Shown here: piece by piece, positions 16,365-23,734 of the stretch
Numbering within the stretch: the stretch's first letter is position 1
How the letters are laid out: the number at the start of each line of letters is the position of its first letter
Assembly (NCBI GenBank): GCA_964409645.1
Contig: CAYPEK010000029.1
Coordinates: forward strand, 1-42,212
Direction of reading: 5' to 3'
From: CAYPEK01 sp964409645
GTDB taxonomy: Bacteria; UBP15; UBA6099
Length of the DNA stretch: 42,212 bases
Notes under the pieces: generated by a model
What the model was told of the DNA's origin: nothing
The model's input: the letters and a program-made list of their open reading frames with translations, nothing else
Database searches by the model: none
Made by a program: the position numbers and the translations under genes

Positions 16365-16985
16365 ATGAAGCTGTTCAGGATGATCGTGATCGCGACGGCG
16401 CTGGCGATGTTCGCGGGTATGAACGCGTTCGCGGCGGAAAAGGAAATCAAGGATGTTGACCCGTCGGACTGGGCTTACAAGAGCATCAAGATGCTCGTTG
16501 ACAAAGGATATCTCGCGCTTTATGAGGACGGCACGTTCCGCGGCGATCAGCCGCTGAGCCGGACGGTGTTCGCGGCGGCGCTTGCGAAGCTGATCGACCA
16601 GATACAGCGCGGTGACCTGAAGATCGGCGGCGCGGACATGGCGCAGGTGAAGAAGCTCAGCGACGAGTTCAGAGCCGAGATCGCGGATTACGAAAGCAAG
16701 ATGGGCTCGCTCGAAAAGCGCGTGTCGGACATCGAGTCCGGCAAGGTCGTAATCCAGACGGATATATCGAAGGCGACGGTCGAGTTCCGCGACAAGTATG
16801 ACAAGTTGGCGGCCGAGAACGAACAGTTGAGGAAGGACCTCAATGCGCTGAGCGAAGACCTGAACAATCAGCTCAACGACGTAAGGGCGGCGCTGGACAA
16901 GGAGCGGTCGGACCGCAAGAAGGCGCAGTCAACGATGTGGCTTGGCATCGGCCTCGCGGCGATAGTCGGCGTGGCGGTGAACTGA
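16365..16985 (+). CDS. Single-SLH-domain envelope protein with coiled coil and C-terminal membrane helix
   Basis: A 206-residue exported protein. It has a signal peptide (about residues 1-24, ending NAFA), then one S-layer homology domain (about 28-75: SDWAYKSIKMLVDKGYL...GTFRGDQPLSRTVFAAALAKLI). A long charged heptad-rich coiled coil covers about 95-185. A final hydrophobic segment, MWLGIGLAAIVGVAVN, could anchor the C-terminus in a membrane. SLH domains bind cell-wall polymers, so the protein may tie peptidoglycan to a membrane, as OmpM-like proteins do in some diderms. The ATG at 16365 is preferred over the upstream frame because AAGGAGACGAGG precedes it and it begins the signal peptide. 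It is separated from the cohesin gene by a hairpin. Confidence 0.8.
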   Translation: MKLFRMIVIATALAMFAGMNAFAAEKEIKDVDPSDWAYKSIKMLVDKGYLALYEDGTFRGDQPLSRTVFAAALAKLIDQIQRGDLKIGGADMAQVKKLSDEFRAEIADYESKMGSLEKRVSDIESGKVVIQTDISKATVEFRDKYDKLAAENEQLRKDLNALSEDLNNQLNDVRAALDKERSDRKKAQSTMWLGIGLAAIVGVAVN

Positions 16986-17028
16986 CGGCACGAAGTATGA
17001 CGAAACAACGATGGCGGCGGGTCGCGCT

Positions 17029-17042
17029 CGGCGGTTCCGCCG
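17029..17042. other. Perfect 14-base G+C-rich palindrome before the kinase gene
   Basis: CGGCGGTTCCGCCG reads the same on both strands. It lies 36 bases before the kinase ATG and just ahead of a TATTATAAGG stretch. It may fold as a short hairpin or be a binding site for a dimeric regulator. There is no U-tract. Confidence 0.3.
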
Positions 17043-17078
17043 CGCAATCGTATTATAAGGAGAGTCCGGCAAGTCATT

Positions 17079-20051
17079 ATGCAGTCGGATCTTTTGTTTG
17101 AAGAAACCCCGGAAAAATCGGAAACCGGACTGAGGCACTTGCAGTCGCGGCACGTGGCGCCGTATGTGGCGTGTGTGTTCGCGGCGGTGCTGATCACCGG
17201 GCTCGCGCTCGGCTTCAAAGGCCGGTTTCTGCTGATCGACCGCGTTAAGAGCGAGCAGCTCACGCAGGCGCGCGCGGGCGCGCAGGCGATCGGCGCGTAC
17301 GCGGAGTCCGCGCTGAAGTTCGCGGAGTCGATCGCGCAGTCGAGCATAGCGAAGGGGCAGGACCTCACGTCGGTGAGGATACTGCTGAAATCGCAGGCGG
17401 CGCTCAACGGCCGCATCACGGCGTTGTATCTTTTCAGCAAAAAAGGGAATCTGCTCGCTTCGTCTAAAGACGGCGACGGGATGTCGGCCACGCTTCTGGA
17501 CGACCCGTGTTACGCGAAGGTCTCCGGCGGAGACACGCGGTGTTTCACACCGATGATTAAGCTGGACGGCGGCGAGCGCCGCGCGTATATTTTCGTGCCG
17601 GTTTACGACACGACGGGCAGCGTGATCCGCATCGTCGCAGCCGAGATGGACCTCGAAGACAAAAGTTTCAATTCGATAGTGGTCGGCATCAACCCGGGCG
17701 AAAAGGGTTTTTCATTTCTCGTTGACAGCAAGGGGCGGCTCGTCGTGACGGGCGACTCGTCGCACGATGACGCGGTGCGCGAAGTGGCGCGGCTCGAACC
17801 TGTGAAGGCGGCGCTGGCGAATCAGAACGGTTCGGTTGTTTACCGCTACGGGCGGGAATCGATGCTTGCGTCGTTCTCGCCTGTCGAGCCGTGGGGCTGG
17901 GGTTTTGTGGCGCAGAGGCCGTCGAATGAGGCGGGCCTCGGATCGGGGTCGCTGTTCAAGCTGCTGTTTCTTTTCCTTGTGATCGCGGTGGTCGCCGCGG
18001 GCGGGCTCGCGGTTTTTCAAGTGCAAGCGGTCACGCGGTTCCTGTTTTTCCTCAGCACGCGGATGGACGACATTGCGCACGGGCACACGGATGCGGTGAT
18101 CGGGCCCGGAGAGACAAAAGGTTTCGCGGGACTCACGGCGGCGTTCAACCGGATGATCGCGGCGATGGAGGAACGGCAGAAGGATTTCGGGAACGAACTC
18201 GACGGCGTGCGCGAGACCGCGCGCTTCAATCAGGGCATACTTTCGAGCATCAGGGATTTGTTTGTTGTTGTGGACCGTTTTCAGGTTGTGACGGTTGCTA
18301 ATGAGAAATCGGAGTCGTACATGCCGGCGGGGATGAGGCCGAGCGTGGGCCGGGCACTCGGAACGCTCGGTCAGGGCTGGGGCCAGAGCAGGGTCACCGA
18401 GGCGGCGAAGAAGGCGATCGAGACGATGCAGGTTGTCTCCGTGAGCACGGTGAATTTCCCGCCGATGGAGGGCTGTGACGCCGCGATATTCGATTTCCGC
18501 ATATATCCGCTGACGACCGGCGGCGGCGGCGCGGTGTTCTACGGCCGTGAGGTGAGCGAGTTCGTGTCGCGGCACGAGAAGGTGCGCGAATCGGAGGCGT
18601 TCTACCGGGCGGTGACGACCGGCGCTGGCGATGCGCTGATCGTGCTCGATCAGGATTACAAGGCCGAATGGATGAACCCGGCGGCGGCGCATCTGCTGGA
18701 CGCTAACGACGATTTTCTCGGCACGGACTGGAGCGGTTGTGTTGACGCGCAGTCGCGCGGCGCATTCTTCGAGGCGCTTCGCGTGGCGGCGGAGGGCGGC
18801 ACTCAGTTTGCGCCGATGGAGATCGGCGTGACGGTCGGCGAGCAGTCGCTCGACGCGGAGGTTGTGGCGGGTGTGATACGGCTGAGCGCGGGCGCGGTGA
18901 AGTACGCGATTACGCTGCGGCGCGTGGAGAGCATCCGCGGGCTGGAACGTGCGGCGCTTGCGGACAAGCCGCTGCTCGAAAAGAAGATAAAGTTTCTCGC
19001 GGCGGTGTTCGAGTCGCTGCCGGACGAGGTTGCGGTGACGGGCGATCAGGGGCAGGTGCTGATGGTCAACTCGGCGTTCTCGCGGCGGTTCGAGGAGCAG
19101 CGGGAGGTCTTCATCGGCAAGAAGTTCGACACGCTCACGGCGGGCGGCGGGCCGGTGATGGACATGGCGATCCTCGAACGGCAGGGGTTCCTGCGTAAGG
19201 AAACGATGATGCGGACCCTGCGCGGGAAGACGTTCCACGCCGAGGTGCACGGCGCGGCTGTGCGGAACAGCAACGGAAACGGCGGTTTCATATTTTCGGT
19301 GCGAGAGATCGGGCGGGAGCGCGAGTCGAACGCACGCGAGGCCCGTAAGCTCGAAGCGCGCACACGCACGCGGATGGCACGCACGATCGCGGACCGCTTC
19401 GAGAGTATTCTCGAACCGCTCACCGCTGAAGTGAAGGAGCTTGGCGGCAACATATTCGCGCCCGAAACGCGCGCGATATGGGAGAACATTCTCAAGTCGT
19501 GCAAGGACCTATCGCTCGCGGCGAATTCGCTTACGATGTATTCGGTTGACAATCCGGTGCAGCTTTCGGCGTGCAGCGTGGACCAGATAATAAAGGATAC
19601 CGTCGCGACACTCGCGAGCAAGGGGATGATTCCGCAGACCGTCCATATAGAACTGCAACCCGACAGGTTCTGTCCGCCACTGAACGCGGACGCGGACCTG
19701 CTTAAGATGGCCATTTGGCACCTTACGCTGAACGCGGTTCAGGCCGCGTCGCAGAATGAGGAGACGGGAGAGATTCTTGTCCGCTCGTATCAGGCGGATG
19801 TGGAGGGCGCGCCGGTGGTCATATTCGAGGTGCTCGACAACGGGCCGGAGTACGACCCGGCGGAGACCTCGCATTTCTTCGAGCCGTTCTACGGCAGCAA
19901 ACCCGGCAGCATGGGGCTGGGGCTGACGCTGACGCGCCGTGTGATTCTCAAGCACGGCGGCCGCATCGGTATCGAACGCGCGAACGGCCTCACCCGTGCC
20001 AGTTTCCTCGTTCCTCTCGAACTCACCCGCGGCACACTACCTAAAGCCTGA
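17079..20051 (+). CDS. Multi-PAS sensor kinase lacking the usual phospho-acceptor histidine
   Basis: A 990-residue inner-membrane sensor. Membrane helix 1 is near residues 26-50. An extracytoplasmic Cache-like domain (about 65-280), helix 2 (about 290-316) and a HAMP-like segment (about 320-370) follow. Three PAS-like modules are seen near 390-500, 505-630 and 645-755. The C-terminal ATPase domain (about 865-985) is well kept: N-box HLTLNAVQAA, G1 LDNGPEYDP, F-box HFFEPFYG and G2 GSMGLGL. The dimerisation region before it (residues ~756-850, around TIADRFESILEPLTAEV) contains no histidine where kinases have the phospho-accepting HDFNN-type box. No response regulator is adjacent. AAGGAGAG lies an unusually long 14 bases before the ATG. 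Confidence 0.85.
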   Translation: MQSDLLFEETPEKSETGLRHLQSRHVAPYVACVFAAVLITGLALGFKGRFLLIDRVKSEQLTQARAGAQAIGAYAESALKFAESIAQSSIAKGQDLTSVRILLKSQAALNGRITALYLFSKKGNLLASSKDGDGMSATLLDDPCYAKVSGGDTRCFTPMIKLDGGERRAYIFVPVYDTTGSVIRIVAAEMDLEDKSFNSIVVGINPGEKGFSFLVDSKGRLVVTGDSSHDDAVREVARLEPVKAALANQNGSVVYRYGRESMLASFSPVEPWGWGFVAQRPSNEAGLGSGSLFKLLFLFLVIAVVAAGGLAVFQVQAVTRFLFFLSTRMDDIAHGHTDAVIGPGETKGFAGLTAAFNRMIAAMEERQKDFGNELDGVRETARFNQGILSSIRDLFVVVDRFQVVTVANEKSESYMPAGMRPSVGRALGTLGQGWGQSRVTEAAKKAIETMQVVSVSTVNFPPMEGCDAAIFDFRIYPLTTGGGGAVFYGREVSEFVSRHEKVRESEAFYRAVTTGAGDALIVLDQDYKAEWMNPAAAHLLDANDDFLGTDWSGCVDAQSRGAFFEALRVAAEGGTQFAPMEIGVTVGEQSLDAEVVAGVIRLSAGAVKYAITLRRVESIRGLERAALADKPLLEKKIKFLAAVFESLPDEVAVTGDQGQVLMVNSAFSRRFEEQREVFIGKKFDTLTAGGGPVMDMAILERQGFLRKETMMRTLRGKTFHAEVHGAAVRNSNGNGGFIFSVREIGRERESNAREARKLEARTRTRMARTIADRFESILEPLTAEVKELGGNIFAPETRAIWENILKSCKDLSLAANSLTMYSVDNPVQLSACSVDQIIKDTVATLASKGMIPQTVHIELQPDRFCPPLNADADLLKMAIWHLTLNAVQAASQNEETGEILVRSYQADVEGAPVVIFEVLDNGPEYDPAETSHFFEPFYGSKPGSMGLGLTLTRRVILKHGGRIGIERANGLTRASFLVPLELTRGTLPKA

Positions 20052-20180
20052 AAAATTTCGCCACAAAGACACAAAGGCACCAAGAAAAGATATAAGAAGT
20101 GGGAAATGGTTGCAGCTTCAAAAAGCTGCAACTGTTTGAAGCTTTTTGTGTCTTTGTGTCTTCGTGGTGAATAGTTAGAA
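20052..20180. repeat. Mosaic intergenic element, copy C (inverted-repeat form)
   Basis: This spacer separates two converging genes. It opens with GCCACAAAGACACAAAGGCACC and closes with CTTTTTGTGTCTTTGTGTC and TTCGTGGTGAATAGTTAGAA, so its ends are imperfect inverted repeats of each other. A perfect ten-base-pair hairpin lies between them. The end motif ATAGTTAGAA is shared with copies A and B. The element reaches into the last bases of the minus-strand gene. Confidence 0.55.
20109..20132. terminator. Hairpin between converging kinase and GT-C genes
   Basis: GTTGCAGCTT (20109-20118), loop CAAA, and AAGCTGCAAC (20123-20132) form a perfect ten-base-pair stem. A TTTTT run follows only about 12 bases later on the plus strand. 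It could end transcription from both sides, weakly. Confidence 0.45.
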
Positions 20181-21428
20181 GTTAAACGGCGGAGGGGTAA
20201 GGCCGGCGAGGAAGATTAACAACCAGACGGCCTGAAGAAGCAGCGCTGTCGCGGCCGAGGCATATACTATTTTCTCGAAAGAAGCCGGTTTGAGTTTTGT
20301 GAACGGACTCATAACGAGCGCCGCCATGGGTGCGATCATGATGAACGCATAGCGTGCCTGCGCGACGGGCATCTGCATGTTGAGCGATGCCTGTTGCGCA
20401 AGATAGATAAGCGTGCAGAAGCCGAATGAAAGAAGGATGTGCCTTCGGAGTTTATCCTTCAACCCGACTGCGGCGACGATTCCGGCGACGGCGAGCGCGG
20501 CGCAGACGGCGGAGAGGGAAAGGTATGCGATTTTAATCGCAGTGGGCAGGCCCATGGGATTTCCGCGAAGATAGTCGTTCGGCAGCCAGAAGTTCAACGC
20601 GTGGGTTTTAAGAAACCAGAACAGGTTCGCCGGTACGTAGAGCGGGTTCGGCTTGAGGGCCGTCACCGGATTGAACAGTATTTTATTGCCGATACGCAAG
20701 TAACCCGCAATGTACCACGGCGTTGCGACCGCAAGGAACACTGCGCAGAAGACGGCGATTTCCGCGACGACGCGGACGCGGGGCTTTCCGCTGTTCGCCG
20801 GATGGAAGAAATAAAAGACGACGAAGAAGACGGGTAGGAAGTTTGCATTTATTTTGACGAGGCAGCAAGCGCCGGCGGCGGCTCCGCAAAGGGCGGCAGC
20901 GCGAAACCCGGCCTTCTCGCGGGTCAATTTCAATATCAGATAGATTGCGGCTGTGCAGGCGAGGATAGCCGCGGGGTCGTTGTTTACCACTGAGTTCATG
21001 ACTAGGAATGCCGGTGACAGAGCCGCGAAAGCTGCCATTGCGGCGCCGAGCGCGGCGCTTCCGAGTCCGTTTTTTCCGATCAGGAAGAGCAGGTATATCG
21101 TGACGGCGCCCATGAGGGCGGAGAGAACGCGGACCCAGTGGTCCTGCGCGCTTTTGCTCTTGTTGCGGAACGGCAAATCCCACGCGGCGGCGGCGAGGAA
21201 GTAGGCGGGCGGATGGGCGGCCTGATAGGTCTCCTGATGGGTCGGCATCCGACGCTCGTTCAGGATTGTGCTGATGTATATGAAGTGGAACGGTTCGTCG
21301 GAGTTGAGCCAGACCGGGATGCGAAGCGAGCAGGCGAGAGCGGCCGCGAAAAAGAGGATTGCGAAAGCGGCGGCGAATCCGCCGAGCTGCTTCTCCCGCG
21401 CCGCGCTGTTATCCTGTGTGCCGGTCAC
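20175..21428 (-). CDS. GT-C-type polytopic membrane glycosyltransferase (family 39-like)
   Basis: A 417-residue protein with about ten hydrophobic helices. The first periplasmic loop contains PVWLNSDEPFHFIYI (near residues 38-52), an Asp-Glu motif typical of GT-C enzymes that use lipid-linked sugars. A conserved-looking AAHPPAYFL (near 70) follows, and helices continue to the C-terminus. It probably transfers a sugar from a polyprenyl phosphate to a lipid, glycan or protein on the outer face of the inner membrane; ArnT/PMT-like and DUF2142-like relatives share this outline. The GTG at 21428 is chosen as the first codon before helix 1. A TGGTAATAT extended -10 lies just seven bases ahead, so the mRNA may be leaderless. 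Confidence 0.75.
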   Translation of the reverse strand: MTGTQDNSAAREKQLGGFAAAFAILFFAAALACSLRIPVWLNSDEPFHFIYISTILNERRMPTHQETYQAAHPPAYFLAAAAWDLPFRNKSKSAQDHWVRVLSALMGAVTIYLLFLIGKNGLGSAALGAAMAAFAALSPAFLVMNSVVNNDPAAILACTAAIYLILKLTREKAGFRAAALCGAAAGACCLVKINANFLPVFFVVFYFFHPANSGKPRVRVVAEIAVFCAVFLAVATPWYIAGYLRIGNKILFNPVTALKPNPLYVPANLFWFLKTHALNFWLPNDYLRGNPMGLPTAIKIAYLSLSAVCAALAVAGIVAAVGLKDKLRRHILLSFGFCTLIYLAQQASLNMQMPVAQARYAFIMIAPMAALVMSPFTKLKPASFEKIVYASAATALLLQAVWLLIFLAGLTPPPFNF

Positions 21429-21435
21429 GGAATAA

Positions 21436-21444
21436 ATATTACCA
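21436..21444 (-). promoter_or_regulatory. Extended -10 directly before the GT-C gene (leaderless start)
   Basis: On the minus strand TGGTAATAT ends seven bases before the GTG start, which puts the predicted transcription start about one base before the codon. A TTTTCA at a 16-base spacing may be the -35. No Shine-Dalgarno sequence is present. Confidence 0.45.
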
Positions 21445-21498
21445 GAAAAGTGGCTGCTGAAAAAGTTCCGGCGGAGGCCGGGCGGCCGGGCGCGGATT

Positions 21499-21526
21499 TT
21501 GAAATTTTGTTATGCATATTTAAATT
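21499..21526 (+). promoter_or_regulatory. Candidate promoter for the amidohydrolase at 21592
   Basis: TTGAAA (21499-21504), 16 bases, TAAATT (21521-21526). An alternative -10 is TATTAT at 21534-21539. The surrounding spacer 21429-21591 holds no gene. Confidence 0.3.
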
Positions 21527-21591
21527 TAAAGGATATTATAGAGAGGCGTTAAATAAAGCAGCTTGGCAGACAACGATATTGGAGGCCTAAA

Positions 21592-23322
21592 ATGCCGGAT
21601 GTTGTGATCAAGAACGGAACGGTAATAGACGGAACGGGCACCGCTGGGTTCGCCGCCGACGTGGCAATCACGGGTGACCGCATCGAGGCGATCGAGCCCA
21701 AAATCGAGGCGCGGGGCTGCAAGGTGATAGACGCGGCCGGCAAGTATGTGTGCCCGGGGATAGTGGACCCGCATTCGCACGCGGACATGACGCTGATCCG
21801 CGACGATCATATTAAGATACTCGAGCCGCTCGTGAAGCAGGGGATCACGACATTCGTAGGGGGCAACTGCGGGATGTCGCTTTCGCCGATCGGCGAGAAC
21901 CACAAGAAGCCGCTGAAGGACTATATCGAGGCTTTCACAGGAGCGGATTTCGATACGTCCGTAAGCTGGGGCGGAACGGCGAGTTTCATGGAGAAGGCGG
22001 AGAAGGGCGGCATGCTGATGAATGCTGCGCTACTCGCGCCGCACGGGTTGATCCGAATCGGCGCGATGGGTCTTGATTGCCGATACGCAACCGACGACGA
22101 GATCGGGAATATGACACGGAAGCTGGAGGAGTGTCTCGAACAGGGCGCGGTGGGGCTTTCGACGGGCCTGCAGTACATGCCCGGCTCGCAGAGCGAGACG
22201 CGCGAACTGGTGGAACTCGGCAAGGTGCTTAAGAAGTACGACGGCATCTTCACGAGCCATTTGCGCAGCTATATGAATACTCTGCCGCAGGCGATCGACG
22301 AGGTGGTCGAGGTTGCGAAGACGAACGACATCCGCGCGCAGGTGTCGCACATATTCTGGGTGCCGGACATGGGGTTCATAGGCAGGCCGATGCGTTGGCT
22401 CCTCCGAGGTCTCATAAAGATGTCGAAGTACTGGACGTTGCCGATACCGCTCGACACAGAGGTTGTGAAGCAGTTAAAAAAACTGGATGCGCTGCGCACG
22501 CAGGGCGTGAATGTCGGTATGGACGTGATGCCGACGACAACCGGGTTCACGCACCTGATGGCGTTTTTCCCGCCGTGGGCGCTCGAAGGCGGAAAGGATG
22601 AAATCCTCGAACGGCTGGCGAGCCCTGAGAAGAGGAAGGAAATGGTCGCGGACATTGTCGGCGGCAAGCTGATCTGGCCGCATACGGGAAAGAACACGTG
22701 GTCGCTGAACCTGTTCAAGATAATGGGGTGGGAGTGCGCACGGATAATGTCCGTGATTTCGGAGAAGAATAAACCTTACGAAGGAATGAACCTCGCGGTG
22801 CTGGCGAAGCAACAGGGCAAACACCCGTTCGACATGGCGTGCGATCTTCTGCTCGAAGAGAACGGGCGTGTGTTGGTGTTCGAGTCGATGGGCGAGCCGG
22901 AGGACAATTTAACGGAGCGCTCGATGTACGGGGCGCTGAAGCATCCCGAGGTGTCGATCAGCACGGACACGATTCTGCTCGGTTTCGGCAAGCCGTCGTA
23001 TCTTTTCTACGGCGCATACCCGAAGTTCATATCGAGATACGTGAGAGACAAAAAGATGATGTCGCTCGAGACGGGAGTTCGCAAGATGACTGGGCTTCCG
23101 GCGGAGCATTTCAAGCTGAAGGAGCGCGGTAATCTTAAGAAGGGCTGGTTTGCGGACGTGCTAGTGTTCGACCTCGATACGATGGCGCCGAACTGCTCGT
23201 TCGTGTCGCCTAAAGGTGAGCCTTCGGGTATCGAGCACGTGTTCATCAACGGCGCCCACACCGTTGAGAACGGTAAGATAGCGGCAGGCGCCGGGGCGGG
23301 AAAGATACTGCGCCGGACGTGA
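21592..23322 (+). CDS. N-acyl-D-amino-acid deacylase family amidohydrolase, copy 1
   Basis: A 576-residue metal-dependent amidohydrolase of the D-aminoacylase type, which removes acyl groups from D-amino acids or acts on related amides. N-terminal beta-sandwich half: NGTVIDGTGTAGFAADVAI. Metal site: DPHSHAD near residue 61. Further conserved stretches are GGNCGMS near 88, STGLQYMPG near 186, the metal-ligand region SHLRSYMN near 222, QVSHIFW near 247, and near the C-terminus SLETGVRKMTGLPA with WFADVLVFD. STDTILLG takes the place of the usual SDG motif, so the substrate may differ from classic D-aminoacylase. The ATG has GGAGG six bases upstream. A paralogue lies at 38073-39566. Confidence 0.87.
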   Translation: MPDVVIKNGTVIDGTGTAGFAADVAITGDRIEAIEPKIEARGCKVIDAAGKYVCPGIVDPHSHADMTLIRDDHIKILEPLVKQGITTFVGGNCGMSLSPIGENHKKPLKDYIEAFTGADFDTSVSWGGTASFMEKAEKGGMLMNAALLAPHGLIRIGAMGLDCRYATDDEIGNMTRKLEECLEQGAVGLSTGLQYMPGSQSETRELVELGKVLKKYDGIFTSHLRSYMNTLPQAIDEVVEVAKTNDIRAQVSHIFWVPDMGFIGRPMRWLLRGLIKMSKYWTLPIPLDTEVVKQLKKLDALRTQGVNVGMDVMPTTTGFTHLMAFFPPWALEGGKDEILERLASPEKRKEMVADIVGGKLIWPHTGKNTWSLNLFKIMGWECARIMSVISEKNKPYEGMNLAVLAKQQGKHPFDMACDLLLEENGRVLVFESMGEPEDNLTERSMYGALKHPEVSISTDTILLGFGKPSYLFYGAYPKFISRYVRDKKMMSLETGVRKMTGLPAEHFKLKERGNLKKGWFADVLVFDLDTMAPNCSFVSPKGEPSGIEHVFINGAHTVENGKIAAGAGAGKILRRT

Positions 23323-23363
23323 TTGCTGCTTAGCAACACAGCGCGGGATAAAGAGGTAAGGAT

Positions 23364-23636
23364 ATGGGAAACATCGAACAATACGACGAGATGACGATAT
23401 GGAGATGTCCGATGCTTGGCGGGCCGGTCCCGTTCAGGCACTGCAGAAAATCGGGGACGGAAATGCTCCCGTGCGGACGGCTTGCCGAGTGCTGGGGCGG
23501 CAAGTTTGACCTCGAGGTCTTTGTGTCGGAGAATTACACGGAAGCGGAAATAGAGACGGCGTTCGGAAGGCCGCGAAAATCGCGGCTCGAAACGATATTT
23601 GAAACGCTGGAAAAGAGCAAAAACAACAGCGAGTAG
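23364..23636 (+). CDS. Small four-cysteine protein of unknown function
   Basis: A 90-residue cytosolic protein. Cys15, Cys27, Cys37 and Cys43 are arranged as CP-x10-C-x9-C-x5-CW, which suggests a zinc- or iron-binding knuckle. The C-terminal half is acidic, then Lys-rich and helical. The layout recalls small uncharacterised proteins of anaerobes that have a CP...LPC...CW pattern, but I cannot assign a function. AGAGGTAAGG precedes the ATG. It follows the amidohydrolase by 41 bases and is probably co-transcribed with it. The last codons contain AGCGAGTA, repeated once just after the stop. Confidence 0.75.
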   Translation: MGNIEQYDEMTIWRCPMLGGPVPFRHCRKSGTEMLPCGRLAECWGGKFDLEVFVSENYTEAEIETAFGRPRKSRLETIFETLEKSKNNSE

Positions 23637-23734
23637 CCGGTAGCGAGTATCGAGGAAAAAGATAAAAAATTAATCAATAGATAAAGATTAGTTGTGATGT
23701 GTTACTCACAAATTTATCGGTACTTATTGCACTG

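Noticed and set aside
17712..19250. 512-codon minus-strand frame opposite the sensor kinase
   Set aside because: Also very Arg/His-rich. The plus-strand protein has clear PAS and ATPase motifs, so the minus frame is a shadow.
23628..23649. Possible repeat array from two AGCGAGTA words at the end of the small Cys protein gene
   Set aside because: Only two copies six bases apart; too little to call an array, CRISPR or otherwise.
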